Positions 16,536 to 26,478 of a stretch of DNA of 64,000 nt are shown in pieces (positions within the stretch are counted from its first letter, which is position 1; each line of letters begins with the position of its first letter). Made by a program: the position numbers and the translations under genes. The DNA comes from Campylobacter pinnipediorum subsp. caledonicus. Its GTDB lineage: Bacteria > Campylobacterota > Campylobacteria > Campylobacterales > Campylobacteraceae. The DNA is taken from contig NZ_CP017258.1 in NCBI RefSeq assembly GCF_002022005.1, positions 1,178,001-1,242,000 of the forward strand, read 5' to 3'. Under the pieces are notes generated by a model that was not told the DNA's origin, did not search any database, and was given only the letters and a program-made list of their open reading frames with translations.

Positions 16536-17543
16536 TTTTAATTGTTTATTGTAGATTTGCATAAGCTCTGATTTTGCCAGTTCAAAATCATCTGAACTTA
16601 TAGTATAATCTATCTTTTGTGGCTTTTTGTAAACCTTATCATAGTATTTAACTAAGAGTATCTCGCAAACCTTGTGTATGTCATTATTTTCATAAGCATT
16701 TATAGCATCATCTCTTGCCTCTTTTGATATAAAAGGGCTAATTTTTTTCATACAAGAGTAAAAGAACTTACTATCTACACTCTTATAATCTTTCATAATA
16801 CACTCTACTCTATTTTCAAGACTAGCCACTATCTCAACATTTACACCACTTCTCATAGAAGTATGCAAACTAGAAGGAACAGTCAAAGAACCTATACGCC
16901 TACTCTCACCTTCTATAAAACATGCTTTTTTATCTTTTAGTAAAATAAGCTCTTCAAATAAGTTATCTTCAAACTCTTTTTGACTAGGCTGTTTTCCATT
17001 TATCTCACCAAAAACAGAGCCTAAATGATTTGCTATATGTTCCAAATCCAAAGATGGTTGTAGTGATCTTATGAGCTTGGTTTTACTACTTCCGGTATTT
17101 CCAAAAAGTGTTATAAATTTCAAATCAATAGGTTTTTCAAGCTCATCCAAAACATTTTTTCTATATGATTTATATCCATCAATAAGTCTTTCAACCCTAT
17201 AACCAATCATACTTAAAATTTGCGAAATAGAGTTAGAACGCATTCCTCCTCTTGAGCAATAAACACCTATAAGAGAGCCGACTTTTACTGTCTCGTATAT
17301 CTTTGTCAAATGTTCGCTTGTATTTATACAAACATATCTAGCGCCAAGAACCTTTGCTAAAGATCTATTTTGTTTATAAAGAGTGCCTATTTCATTATGT
17401 TCTTTATCATTTAATACATATAAATTTATAGCACCTTTTATACGAGAATACGCAAACTCGCTAGGACTTCTAGCATCAATGATAAGGTCAAATTTATCTC
17501 TATTTTTTAACCAATTATCTATATTTAATTCAACTAAACTCAC
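16530..17543 (-). CDS. selU: tRNA 2-selenouridine synthase SelU/MnmH
   Basis: A 337-residue enzyme that replaces sulfur with selenium at wobble 2-thiouridine, via a geranylated intermediate. An N-terminal rhodanese domain has the active Cys C96 in VYCSRGGMRS. A P-loop GNTGSSKT (about residues 148-155) opens the C-terminal nucleotide-binding domain. It acts on the product of MnmA, which is also encoded in this window. It overlaps the HIT gene by 14 bases and ends the long minus-strand operon. Confidence 0.92.
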   Translation of the reverse strand: MSLVELNIDNWLKNRDKFDLIIDARSPSEFAYSRIKGAINLYVLNDKEHNEIGTLYKQNRSLAKVLGARYVCINTSEHLTKIYETVKVGSLIGVYCSRGGMRSNSISQILSMIGYRVERLIDGYKSYRKNVLDELEKPIDLKFITLFGNTGSSKTKLIRSLQPSLDLEHIANHLGSVFGEINGKQPSQKEFEDNLFEELILLKDKKACFIEGESRRIGSLTVPSSLHTSMRSGVNVEIVASLENRVECIMKDYKSVDSKFFYSCMKKISPFISKEARDDAINAYENNDIHKVCEILLVKYYDKVYKKPQKIDYTISSDDFELAKSELMQIYNKQLKL

Positions 17544-18015
17544 TAAATGCTCTTTTTAATTTTTCAAATAATGGATAAAAAGGTGCTCCATTTACCCTAA
17601 CATCAGCTATTGTGGTGATAAAATTTGTATCTCTTTCCCATCTAGGCACTAAATGATAATGAACGTGTTCAGCTATTCCAGCTCCGGCTGCTTTTCCAAG
17701 ATTCATACCTATATTTACACCATCAGCTTTCAACTCATCTTTTAAAACCTTAACGCCTCTTTTTACATAATGCGACATCTCTTGCCAGACCTCATCATCT
17801 AGTGATTCTATATTATCAAAATGAGAAAAAGGTATAATCATAAAATGTCCCGGAGAATACGGAAAACGATTCATGATTCCGTAACAAAACTTAGCTCTAA
17901 ACAAAACCCCATTTTGCATATCATCATCAAGGTTGTCTTTTATCGAACAAAAAACACAACCAGTTGGCTTACTATTAAAGTATTCAGACCTCCACGGTGC
18001 ACATAAATGTTGCAT
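17530..18015 (-). CDS. HIT-family nucleotide hydrolase/transferase
   Basis: A 161-residue protein with the histidine-triad active site EHVHYHLVPRW (about residues 117-127). The CAPWRSEYF opening and the C20-x2-C23 pair are typical of the diadenosine tetraphosphate phosphorylase-like branch. The likely role is hydrolysis of dinucleoside polyphosphates or AMP adducts. It begins one base after the trpC stop, within the operon. Confidence 0.9.
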   Translation of the reverse strand: MQHLCAPWRSEYFNSKPTGCVFCSIKDNLDDDMQNGVLFRAKFCYGIMNRFPYSPGHFMIIPFSHFDNIESLDDEVWQEMSHYVKRGVKVLKDELKADGVNIGMNLGKAAGAGIAEHVHYHLVPRWERDTNFITTIADVRVNGAPFYPLFEKLKRAFSEFS

Positions 18016-18016
18016 A

Positions 18017-18799
18017 TTAATATCCTCTAAGCTTACTAAAAGCTAAATTTATATTATTTTGTCTCATAAAGTATTCACCTATCAAAAAGGCATCTACACC
18101 TAATTCATTAAGGTATTGTAGCTGAGATTTTTCATAAATTCCACTCTCAGCAACTATAATTTTATCCTTTGGTATTGATGGTATTAGCTTTTCACAAAGA
18201 CTCATATCCATCTCAAAAGTCTTTAAATTTCTATGATTAATCCCTATAATATTAGCATTTACATAAATAGCTTTTTGCAAATCATCTTCATCATGAATTT
18301 CGAGTAAAACTTCAAGTCCCAAACTACGAGAATAATCAAAAAGTATTTTTAACTCTTCTTTTGTTAATGCCTTTGCTATAAGCAAAACAAAATCAGCACC
18401 AAAAATCAAAGCTTCTAAAATTTGATATTTATCAACTATAAAATCTTTTCTCAATATTGGTGTTTTTATATATCTTCTTATTTGAGTTATGTATTCTAAA
18501 TCACCTTTAAACCATTTAGGCTCAGTAATAACACTTATCGCATTTGCTCCACTATCTTGATACTCTCTAGCTATTTTTAGTGGTTCAAAATCTTCTCTTA
18601 TTATGCCATTTTCGGGACTTGCTTTTTTAACTTCGGCTATTATCCTATATGGATTATCTTTTGTGCTTTTTAGTGAAGAGATAATATCTCTTGGTTTATA
18701 AGAGCTTTTATAAGTCTCCTCTAGCCACTTAGCAGGAATTTTTTGTTTTTTAATTTTTAAATTTTGCTTTGTATTGTCTATGATTTCATCAAGTGTCAT
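18017..18799 (-). CDS. trpC: Indole-3-glycerol phosphate synthase TrpC
   Basis: A 260-residue TIM-barrel enzyme of tryptophan synthesis (CdRP to indole-3-glycerol phosphate). The motifs IAEVKKASPENG (catalytic Lys), ILRKDFIVDKYQI, GINHRNLKTFEMD and VAESGIYEKSQL are present in order. It is separated from other trp genes and sits in a TPR protein - trpC - HIT - selU arrangement, as recalled for C. jejuni. It overlaps the preceding TPR gene by four bases. Confidence 0.95.
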   Translation of the reverse strand: MTLDEIIDNTKQNLKIKKQKIPAKWLEETYKSSYKPRDIISSLKSTKDNPYRIIAEVKKASPENGIIREDFEPLKIAREYQDSGANAISVITEPKWFKGDLEYITQIRRYIKTPILRKDFIVDKYQILEALIFGADFVLLIAKALTKEELKILFDYSRSLGLEVLLEIHDEDDLQKAIYVNANIIGINHRNLKTFEMDMSLCEKLIPSIPKDKIIVAESGIYEKSQLQYLNELGVDAFLIGEYFMRQNNINLAFSKLRGY

Positions 18800-20022
18800 T
18801 TTTTAATCTTTAAGCATTTATCTATCTCTTTTGAGTGTAATATAGCTTCATCTTGCTTTGAAAAGTCTTCATCTTTTAAAACTTCATCCATTATCTCTTT
18901 TGCCTTTTTACACTCATTGATTTTAAAATATCCCCAAGCCAAAGAGTCAAGATAAGCTGAAGATTTAGGATCTATTTTTAAGGCTTTTTCAACCAAAGAT
19001 ATACCCTTTTTATAATCAACATCGTGATCTATCATTAAATATCCATAATAATTTAAAAAGATAGGATTATTTAGTTTAACAGCACTTTTTTCAAAATTTG
19101 ATATTATATGATTAAGCTTTTGTTTATCAGGCTTTGAGTCATATTTTTCATACTCAAAAACAGCCATCATTGAAAGATAAAAAATATCCTTAGTATCATC
19201 GTAGGCATTTTTAGCTACATCATAAGCATCTTCATATCTTTTCATAGAGGCATAAACATCTATAGTAGTGTTGTTATCAAAATCACCATTTTTAAGAAGC
19301 TCTATAGCCTTATCATTATTTTTTGAAAAAAGCAAAATCCCCAAAGATAGCTCTTTAAATTTATAATCACCCGTAACTTCAAATAACTCAGTATAGATTC
19401 CAGACAGTTTTATATATTCTTTATTCTCTAAATACATATTTGCAAGTTTTGAGCAAACCGATAAGCTACAACCATTTTTATCTTTATAATCTTTTAATAA
19501 TTCAAAACTTTTACTAGACTCATCAAGCGTAGTCAATTTCAGAAGATTGTCTTCGCTTTGGTCTAAATCATACGCTTTTTGAAAATTTACAAGAGCTGTT
19601 TTTTCATCTTTTTCAAATAATGCTATATCACCAAGCATAAGATGATTTTTTGGATCTTTATCTGTTTTTAAAAGCTCATTAAGAAGTTTTTTGGCACTTA
19701 CTAAATCACCTTTTCTTATTTTTTTAGCTGAAAGAAGTCTCACATAAAAAGGGTCTTTTTTAAATTTTTCATCAGCCTTACCCATAAGTTCATCAACTTT
19801 ATCATCACTAAAACTTACAGCTAATTTTAATTCTTCCTTTAAAAATTGAGAATCTTTTGTCTGCTTATACAAATCATCATAAACAGCGATCGCCAAATCA
19901 TAGTTGCCATTATTTGTAAATTCTAATGCTTTTAAAATTTCAAGATTTATATCTTTTGCATTTAAATTACTTATAAAAAAAATCAAAAAACTTAAAAAAA
20001 ATATTATTTTATCCCTATGCAT
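18796..20022 (-). CDS. Exported TPR-repeat protein
   Basis: A 408-residue protein with an N-terminal signal peptide (residues 1-22, cleavage likely after ...NLNA) and repeated helical pairs of the TPR type, for example AIAVYDDLYKQTKDSQFL and KGISLVEKALKIDPKSSAYLDSLAWGYF. There is no lipobox Cys, although the C. jejuni counterpart (Cj0497, recalled) is called a lipoprotein. It probably acts in the periplasm as a scaffold; the partner is unknown. It overlaps both neighbours. Confidence 0.8.
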   Translation of the reverse strand: MHRDKIIFFLSFLIFFISNLNAKDINLEILKALEFTNNGNYDLAIAVYDDLYKQTKDSQFLKEELKLAVSFSDDKVDELMGKADEKFKKDPFYVRLLSAKKIRKGDLVSAKKLLNELLKTDKDPKNHLMLGDIALFEKDEKTALVNFQKAYDLDQSEDNLLKLTTLDESSKSFELLKDYKDKNGCSLSVCSKLANMYLENKEYIKLSGIYTELFEVTGDYKFKELSLGILLFSKNNDKAIELLKNGDFDNNTTIDVYASMKRYEDAYDVAKNAYDDTKDIFYLSMMAVFEYEKYDSKPDKQKLNHIISNFEKSAVKLNNPIFLNYYGYLMIDHDVDYKKGISLVEKALKIDPKSSAYLDSLAWGYFKINECKKAKEIMDEVLKDEDFSKQDEAILHSKEIDKCLKIKK

Positions 20023-20375
20023 TCTTCTTTTAACTCCTTTAAATTATCCTTAAAATAATCCCAAAATGGAAATGTCCTGCACTGACTTGGTCTATACTCA
20101 TATATTGAACACATTTTTTTTGACATATCAAAAAACACACAAGCATAGCCGGTTTTATAATCAACCTCTTTTATACTAAATCTATTTTGGACTTTTATCA
20201 AATACTTCTCTTGAACTTGTTTAAAATCCAAATTCAAAAAATCAGCTAATCTTAATATCTCCTCTTTGCTTATCCAGATATATCCACTATCTCCTATACA
20301 ACATTTTCCACCACATTCGCTACATTTTGAACTATCAAAAGTATAATTATATCCATCTTGTGTTAAAATTGACAC
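20004..20375 (-). CDS. YkgJ-family cysteine-cluster protein
   Basis: A 123-residue protein with the CxxCxGxCC cluster (CSECGGKCC, residues 18-26), further cysteines at YACVFFD and MCSIYEYRPSQCRTFPFW, and the usual length for the Fe-S/zinc-chelating UPF0153 family. It probably binds a metal or Fe-S cluster; function is unknown. It overlaps the TPR gene by 19 bases and the upstream methyltransferase gene by 13. Confidence 0.88.
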   Translation of the reverse strand: MSILTQDGYNYTFDSSKCSECGGKCCIGDSGYIWISKEEILRLADFLNLDFKQVQEKYLIKVQNRFSIKEVDYKTGYACVFFDMSKKMCSIYEYRPSQCRTFPFWDYFKDNLKELKEECIGIK

Positions 20376-21067
20376 ATTAAACTCTTTGTATTTGCTTTTT
20401 TATAAATTTCATCAGCTCTTAAGCTATTTTTATCACCATCTTGCAAAATTAATGGTGTCATAACATCACAAGTTGAACGAGAGCTTTTTTTTGCTCTAAT
20501 CAAAACTAAATTTGATTTTTTCTCTTTTTTTGGATGCACAAAACAAACATTACAACAAGTAAATTTAAATTCACTTAAGATTTGCATAATAACTTGTAAT
20601 TGTAAGCTCTCATAACAAAATATTATCTCGGCTCTTGGCTTTAAAATTTTATTTGATGTGCTTAAAAATGCCTTCAGAGAAAGTTCATCAGCATAACGAC
20701 TAATAGCTAAATGGGTATTTGTACTTTTTGTAACACCATCGCGATAATAAGGTGGGTTTGAAACTATCAGATCAAATTTCTTATCTGTTTTGATTTTTAA
20801 AAAATCACACTCTATTAAATTTGCTGATAGATTATTTGCAATTAAATTTTTTTCACATAACATAATATTTATATGTTGAATATCAAGTAATGATAGATCA
20901 ATTTTATCAAAATCACGCTTTAACAAAAGTCCAACAACCCCGCAACCGCAACCAACATCTAAAACACTTCCTTTGTAGTTTGGATTCAAAAAAGATGAAA
21001 CAAAATCATACAAAATCAATGAATCGCTATTATAATGATAGCCATCTTTTAGTTGATAAAGTATCAT
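20363..21067 (-). CDS. TrmN6-like methyltransferase
   Basis: A 234-residue SAM-dependent methyltransferase. Motif I is VLDVGCGCGVVGLLL (about residues 36-50), and the adenine-N6 catalytic motif is SNPPYYRDG (about 109-117). This pattern fits tRNA1(Val) A37-N6 methyltransferases (TrmN6/YfiC); a HemK-type protein methyltransferase is less likely given the start and length. The start ATG overlaps the stop of the coiled-coil gene. Confidence 0.82.
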   Translation of the reverse strand: MILYQLKDGYHYNSDSLILYDFVSSFLNPNYKGSVLDVGCGCGVVGLLLKRDFDKIDLSLLDIQHINIMLCEKNLIANNLSANLIECDFLKIKTDKKFDLIVSNPPYYRDGVTKSTNTHLAISRYADELSLKAFLSTSNKILKPRAEIIFCYESLQLQVIMQILSEFKFTCCNVCFVHPKKEKKSNLVLIRAKKSSRSTCDVMTPLILQDGDKNSLRADEIYKKANTKSLMCQF

Positions 21068-23037
21068 CTGTAAGCTTTTATAATGAAGCCTCTAGAATCT
21101 TTTCTTCTCAAAACTTCGGTACTATAGCTAATTCTTGAAAAATCACCAAATTCATCTCTTATGAGTTTTGCTGCCATTTCACTTCTTTCTTTGCCTATGC
21201 CAAAATCAACATAAGAATTTAGTCTGCTTAATTCAATTTTACTTATATTAGAAGTCACTTGATATGGTAAAGCATATCCACGACCATCAACTATAGATGT
21301 AATCTCATATAAATAGTTTGAATTATACCTACTTAAAAACTCGCTAACACGATTCTTACACATCATAGTTATGCCATTTTTATCCATATCAAAACACTCA
21401 ACTTGTGAAACAAAAACAAGTTTTTTAGGAACTTCCGGCTTTGTTTGGGTTTCTAATATCTTTTTTAAATTTATATTTTCATCTTCTAATATATCTTGTT
21501 TGTCAATTGAATTTTGTATCTCTTGTTGCAAGCCTTCTAATTTATCTAAAAAAGCTTGAGTGGATATATTTTTGGTCTGCATACTCTTAAGTTCATTTTT
21601 TAAATCAATCATCTCATCTTGCAGTTTTTTTATCATCAAATTTCTATCAGCTAAAGTCCTTAACTCTTCTATTTGAGTTTTTAAAATAGCATAGTTTCGC
21701 ATATCTGTTTTAGAAGATTGTTTTTGTGTATCAAGTTCTTCTTGTGTTTTATCTAATATAAGCTTTAAACTAGTCGCATTATTTTCATTTTTAAGACTTA
21801 GCTGTTTAAAAACCTCGACTTGATTTTGCGTTTTGTTTAAATCAAAGCTAAGCTTTTGGATATCTGCACTTAGCTCTTTTATCTCAACGTTTTTTTGAGC
21901 AATAGTATTGTTGCTAGTGTTTAAATCCATTTTTAGTGAGTTGTTTTCATTTTGTTGAAGTTTAATATTATTTTTAAATTCCTGAGCGTCTTTATTTAAA
22001 GCTAAAATTTGATTTTTTAAACTAAAAATATCTTTATCTTTTTGATTATTTGTTGAATTTAGATCTTTATTTACATCATTTAAACCAACTATAAAAGAAT
22101 TTAGTTGCTGGATTTGTGTATCTAAATTTTTGATTTTAGTATCACTATTTTTTATATCATATTCAAGTTTTTTAATCTCTGCTTTTAAATCAATTATATT
22201 ATTTGATTTTTTTGATAGTTCATCTTCAAGAGTTAACCGCTGAATGTCAAATCCATCCTGAATACGTTTTAACTCTTTTTTATGTAAAAAATCAAGTTTT
22301 TGAATTTCATTTTTTTCTACTTTAATCTCTTCTTTTAGGTCTTTTAGCTCTTTTTTTGAACTCTGTTGTGCATTATCCTTTTTATTTAATAATGCTATTT
22401 TGTTTTGAAGTTCAAGATTTTTGTTTTGCAAAATAGATGTATTTTTATCATAATTAACAGCCAAAGATGATATATTTTGCTCTAACTGTATTATCTTTCT
22501 TTCATATCTTGACATCATCTCAAGACCTTGTTTTTGATTTTCTGCTAGCTCGTTTGTTAAATTTTCTATACGGTCAGTAAGTGTTTTTTCTTTATTTTTA
22601 AAATTTTCAAGATTTTTTTCTTCTATTTTTTTTTCTTTAGATAAAAATTGCATTTTTATACTATCAATCTTTGAAATCAAATCAAGATTTTTCTTAGCTA
22701 TGTCTACATTGTCTTTAATTAAAACCCTGTTTTTTTCAACTATATCTTTAAAATCAGCTTTTAATTTATCAATATCATTAGTCAAATTTTCATCAAAAAC
22801 AACATCAAAATTTTCAATATAGCTCTTTGCGGTTATATAACCACCATACTCAAAAAGTTGATCTTTACTTATATATTTCTCTTTTTCTTCTTCCGACAAA
22901 TCATCAAATTTAAGAGAGTAAATTTTATACTCTCTTTCCGAAGCTTGTTCTTTTTTTATTTGCGAAAAGTTAATAAAAATATAACTAGCCGCAAATAAAA
23001 TAAAAAAAACTAGAAAAAATCTCTTATATTCTCTCAA
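21064..23037 (-). CDS. Membrane-anchored long coiled-coil protein
   Basis: A 657-residue protein with an N-terminal membrane anchor (about residues 7-24), a Lys/Glu/Asn/Gln-rich coiled coil from about 85 to 530, and a globular C-terminal part (about 545-657) with one CFD and one MCK cysteine. The end (SRLNSYVDFGIGKERSEMAAK followed by RRKDSRGFIIKAY) loosely recalls an OmpA-like peptidoglycan-binding fold, with an R.....R..... pattern but without a clear match. It is likely a periplasm-spanning or envelope structural protein. It heads the operon that runs down to selU. Database names such as 'vesicular transport factor' for such proteins reflect coiled-coil similarity only. Confidence 0.75.
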   Translation of the reverse strand: MREYKRFFLVFFILFAASYIFINFSQIKKEQASEREYKIYSLKFDDLSEEEKEKYISKDQLFEYGGYITAKSYIENFDVVFDENLTNDIDKLKADFKDIVEKNRVLIKDNVDIAKKNLDLISKIDSIKMQFLSKEKKIEEKNLENFKNKEKTLTDRIENLTNELAENQKQGLEMMSRYERKIIQLEQNISSLAVNYDKNTSILQNKNLELQNKIALLNKKDNAQQSSKKELKDLKEEIKVEKNEIQKLDFLHKKELKRIQDGFDIQRLTLEDELSKKSNNIIDLKAEIKKLEYDIKNSDTKIKNLDTQIQQLNSFIVGLNDVNKDLNSTNNQKDKDIFSLKNQILALNKDAQEFKNNIKLQQNENNSLKMDLNTSNNTIAQKNVEIKELSADIQKLSFDLNKTQNQVEVFKQLSLKNENNATSLKLILDKTQEELDTQKQSSKTDMRNYAILKTQIEELRTLADRNLMIKKLQDEMIDLKNELKSMQTKNISTQAFLDKLEGLQQEIQNSIDKQDILEDENINLKKILETQTKPEVPKKLVFVSQVECFDMDKNGITMMCKNRVSEFLSRYNSNYLYEITSIVDGRGYALPYQVTSNISKIELSRLNSYVDFGIGKERSEMAAKLIRDEFGDFSRISYSTEVLRRKDSRGFIIKAYR

Positions 23038-23046
23038 ACTTTATAC

Positions 23047-23997
23047 TCATTTTTTTATAATATTTTGGACAACTTTATAAGCATGGTTTAATCCAATTAC
23101 TATTGAACCACCATTTTTTAATGTTATATCACCACCAGCATAAAGACCAGCGATATCGCTTTCACAAGCATCATTTACTAAAGCATTGCCTTTATCATCC
23201 ATTTTGATTCCACATTTTTGCAAGAAATCAACTGGGCTTGAACCACCTATTGCATATACAACTCTATCATAAACTCTTGTTTTATCATTTGAAAAATTAA
23301 CAACAACCTTACCATTATCGTTATCAAGACTTACGATATCGTGGTTTAATCTAACTTTTAATTTATTATCTTTTTCTAAAATTTCAAGATTTTCTTTATT
23401 TGTATCATTAACTCTTGCAAAAGTATCTCTTCTGTATGCCAATGTAGTTTCATTGTTTTTACAGAGATCTATAGCATACTCAACAGCTGAGTTTCCACCA
23501 CCAACTACCAGTATCTTTTCCCCACTGCCACATTTGTCTAAGTTGAAGTTAACAACACCATTTAATGGTAAAGGAATTTTATAATCAGGCTTATTTGGTT
23601 TACCCATTTTACCTATACTTACAAGCACATTTTTAGACTTATAAATATCTTTTGTAGTAGTTATCTCAAACAAATCTCCAACTTTTTTTACACTTTCAAC
23701 TTCGCATTTAAAAACACATTCTATATTATTTTCGGCAATGATTTTATCAAAAAACTCTATTGTAGTCTCTTTTGTTCCATCTTGAAAAGCTACAACTCCA
23801 TAAATAGTACTTTCTTGTCCTTTATACTCTTTATCAACACGCTTGTTATCTTTGTAAAACTTTCTAATAGTTTGCAGATTTTCTTCGCCCTTTTCAAGCA
23901 TTAAAACATTATTAAGACCATTAGCCTTAGCCTCAATAGCGGCACCTATACCACAAGGCCCGGCACCTATAACAACTAAATCATAAATTACTGACAT
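23047..23997 (-). CDS. FAD/NAD(P)-binding oxidoreductase, YpdA/TrxB-like
   Basis: A 316-residue flavoprotein with the FAD-binding VVIGAGPCGIGAAIEA at residues 8-23, a second nucleotide fold GEKILVVGGGNSAVEYAIDL (about 158-177), and the C-terminal ADGIT-like YAGGDITLKNGGSIVIG. The CxxC active site of thioredoxin reductase is absent, so it fits the ferredoxin-NADP reductase/YpdA-like branch. The electron acceptor is unknown. The 123-base gap upstream is A/T-rich, with nothing else visible. Confidence 0.83.
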   Translation of the reverse strand: MSVIYDLVVIGAGPCGIGAAIEAKANGLNNVLMLEKGEENLQTIRKFYKDNKRVDKEYKGQESTIYGVVAFQDGTKETTIEFFDKIIAENNIECVFKCEVESVKKVGDLFEITTTKDIYKSKNVLVSIGKMGKPNKPDYKIPLPLNGVVNFNLDKCGSGEKILVVGGGNSAVEYAIDLCKNNETTLAYRRDTFARVNDTNKENLEILEKDNKLKVRLNHDIVSLDNDNGKVVVNFSNDKTRVYDRVVYAIGGSSPVDFLQKCGIKMDDKGNALVNDACESDIAGLYAGGDITLKNGGSIVIGLNHAYKVVQNIIKK

Positions 23998-24120
23998 AAA
24001 TTTCTCCTAAAATAATAAAAAATATTAATTAAATGAATTTATCACAAAAAATATTAAAATCCAAGAAATAAAAAAATAACTTCTTAAAATAAAAAATACT
24101 CTTTGTAATAAAAAAATAAA

Positions 24121-25461
24121 TCAACCTATCTGTTTTTTTAATAACTCTGCAACCAAGAATGCAAGCTCTAAAGCTTGGTCCGAATTTAGTCTTGGATCGC
24201 ATTGTGTTTCGTAACGCTCTTTTAAACTTTGTTCTGTTACATTAAAAACACCGCCCATACACTCTGTTACATCCTGACCTGTCATCTCAAGATGAATACC
24301 TCCAGCATACATACCTTCAGACTTAGTTATATCAAAAAAACTTTTTACTTCGCTGATAATTTTATCAAATTCTCTAGTTTTATAATTACCAGCTTTTGTT
24401 GTATTTCCGTGCATAGGATCTATGCTATAAACTATATTTAAGCCTTCTTTTTTGATATCTCTTAACAACTTAGGTAAATTTTCTTGAATTTTTTGAACAC
24501 CCATTCTTATTATTATATTAAGTCTTCCAGCTTCGTTTTCTGGATTTAATTTTTCTGATAATTTTAATATATCTGATGAGTTTGCACTAGGTCCTATTTT
24601 AACACCTATTGGATTTTTTACACCACTTAAGAAATGAACGTGAGCATCATCAATACCCCTTGTTCTCTCACCTATCCAAAGCATATGCGCAGAACAGTCA
24701 TACCATTCATTACTCAAACTATCTTCTCTTGTCATAGCTTCTTCATAAGGCAATAATAAAGCTTCATGTGATGTATAAAATGAAGTTTGATTTATAGCTG
24801 GGGTATTTTCAGATGTCATTCCACAAGCTTTCATAAACCCAAGTGTTTTAGTAATACTATCTGTTAGTTCTGAGTATTTTTCATGTATCTCAGCCCTTTT
24901 AGCAAAGCCCAAATTCCACTTATTGATTTGATGTAAATCAGCCAACCCGCCACGAGAAAAGGCACGCAATAGGTTCATAGTAAAAGCACTTTGATAATAA
25001 GCTTCTATCATTCTTTGCGGGTCAGGCACACGAGCAGATTCATCAAATGTAAAACCATTTATAATATCACCACGATAACTAGGAAGACTAACTCCATTAA
25101 TCTCTTCAAAATCCGAACTTCTAGGCTTTGCAAATTGACCTGCAACGCGACCTACTTTTACTATCGGACGACCACCTGCAAATGTCAAAACTATAGCCAT
25201 TTGAAGCATTACTTTAAACATATCTCTTATATTATTTGCATTAAAATTTAAAAAACTTTCGGCACAATCACCGCCTTGAAGCAAAAAAGCCTCACTATTA
25301 CAAACCTTAGCAAGCTCTTTTTTTAAATTTCTAGCCTCTCCAGCAAATACCAATGGTGGTAAATTTTTTAATTTTTCTTCCACTTCATTTAATTTATCTT
25401 TGTCTGGATATTTTGGCTGTTGAAGTATATTGTATTTTCTCCAACTATCTTTACTCCACAT
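24121..25461 (-). CDS. 3-deoxy-7-phosphoheptulonate synthase, class II
   Basis: A 446-residue DAHP synthase of the plant/Mycobacterium class II type, the first step of the shikimate pathway (PEP + erythrose 4-phosphate). Family segments include the W.KDSWR opening, [11 protein letters not shown] (metal Cys, about residues 77-87), [23 protein letters not shown], and [18 protein letters not shown]. It replaces the class I AroF/G/H enzymes. It has its own promoter and stands alone. Confidence 0.95.
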   Translation of the reverse strand: MWSKDSWRKYNILQQPKYPDKDKLNEVEEKLKNLPPLVFAGEARNLKKELAKVCNSEAFLLQGGDCAESFLNFNANNIRDMFKVMLQMAIVLTFAGGRPIVKVGRVAGQFAKPRSSDFEEINGVSLPSYRGDIINGFTFDESARVPDPQRMIEAYYQSAFTMNLLRAFSRGGLADLHQINKWNLGFAKRAEIHEKYSELTDSITKTLGFMKACGMTSENTPAINQTSFYTSHEALLLPYEEAMTREDSLSNEWYDCSAHMLWIGERTRGIDDAHVHFLSGVKNPIGVKIGPSANSSDILKLSEKLNPENEAGRLNIIIRMGVQKIQENLPKLLRDIKKEGLNIVYSIDPMHGNTTKAGNYKTREFDKIISEVKSFFDITKSEGMYAGGIHLEMTGQDVTECMGGVFNVTEQSLKERYETQCDPRLNSDQALELAFLVAELLKKQIG

Positions 25462-25502
25462 TCGTTACATAACCTCGTTTTCTAAATTTTGATATATTTC
25501 CG

Positions 25503-25508
25503 ATTATA
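25503..25508 (-). promoter_or_regulatory. Putative -10 box of the DAHP synthase gene
   Basis: TATAAT on the minus strand lies 41 bases before the ATG, in the divergent gap shared with rarD. Confidence 0.45.
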
Positions 25509-25553
25509 ACATTAAAAACTTAAAATTTTATGCTTTATTAATATATATAAAAT

Positions 25554-25559
25554 TATAAT
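25554..25559 (+). promoter_or_regulatory. Putative -10 box of rarD
   Basis: TATAAT on the plus strand lies 25 bases before the rarD ATG, back to back with the minus-strand box of the DAHP synthase gene. Confidence 0.45.
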
Positions 25560-25584
25560 CTATGCTTTAATTTAAGGCTTTGGT

Positions 25585-26478
25585 ATGAATTTAAAAAACG
25601 AAGAAACACAGGGTTTGTTTCTTGCAATAATTGCTTTTACAATCTGGGGTTTTTACCCTTTATATTTTAAATTATTTAGTGAAGATGTAGGTTCGGTTGA
25701 AATTTTGGCACATAGGGTATTATGGTCTTTGATTTTTATGAGCGTATTTTTATATCTAAAATCCGGTTTTAGAAACATAAAAATTCTTTTAAAAAATAAA
25801 AAAATTAGAAATCTTTTATTTCTTAGTGGTGCCATGATAAGCATAAATTGGGGATTATACATATATGCCGTAAATACATCTCATATAGTAGAAGCTAGCC
25901 TTGGGTATTTTATAAATCCACTTATGAATATTCTAGTTGGGTTTTTGATTTTTAAAGAACACCCAAGCAAGGTTGAAAAAATTGCTGTTTTGCTTGTGTG
26001 TGTTTCTGTTTTTATTCAGATATACTATGTAGGCAAGATACCCTTTATCTCAATAATTCTACCGGTATCAATGGCTATTTATGTATCTATAAGGAAATTT
26101 ATAAAGTTACGAGCTATAGATGGACTTTTTATAGAAACATTGATGATTTCATTTTTAGCTTTTGGATATTTTTTATATCTTTGTTTTACCCATCAAAACA
26201 ATTTTAAAGCTGATTTTAATGGAATTTTGATGATACTTTCTGGTATAGTTACGATTTTACCACTTGTGATGTTTAATGCAGCAGCAAATAGAATAAAACT
26301 AAGCACATTAGGATATATTCATTATCTAAGCCCAACACTTACATTAGCTATCGCTGTTTTGGTATTTAATGAGAGTTTGGATCATACGAAGATAATATCT
26401 TTTATACTTATTTGGAGTGGCTTAATAGTAGTAAGTTTAGAAAAAATATATTTAAAAAATAAAAAAGGACATAAATGA
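25585..26478 (+). CDS. rarD: EamA-family transporter RarD
   Basis: A 297-residue inner-membrane protein with ten hydrophobic segments in two EamA halves. The opening (GLFLAIIAFTIWGFYPLYFKLF) and the EILAHRVLWSL motif are diagnostic of the RarD branch (chloramphenicol-sensitivity protein in older naming). The substrate is unknown. It overlaps the next gene by four bases (ATGA), so the small membrane protein and perhaps rseP are co-transcribed. Confidence 0.9.
   Translation: MNLKNEETQGLFLAIIAFTIWGFYPLYFKLFSEDVGSVEILAHRVLWSLIFMSVFLYLKSGFRNIKILLKNKKIRNLLFLSGAMISINWGLYIYAVNTSHIVEASLGYFINPLMNILVGFLIFKEHPSKVEKIAVLLVCVSVFIQIYYVGKIPFISIILPVSMAIYVSIRKFIKLRAIDGLFIETLMISFLAFGYFLYLCFTHQNNFKADFNGILMILSGIVTILPLVMFNAAANRIKLSTLGYIHYLSPTLTLAIAVLVFNESLDHTKIISFILIWSGLIVVSLEKIYLKNKKGHK

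Noticed and set aside
24001-24120. Regulatory RNA or terminator between the DAHP synthase and the oxidoreductase genes
   Set aside because: The gap is almost pure A/T with no stable stem.
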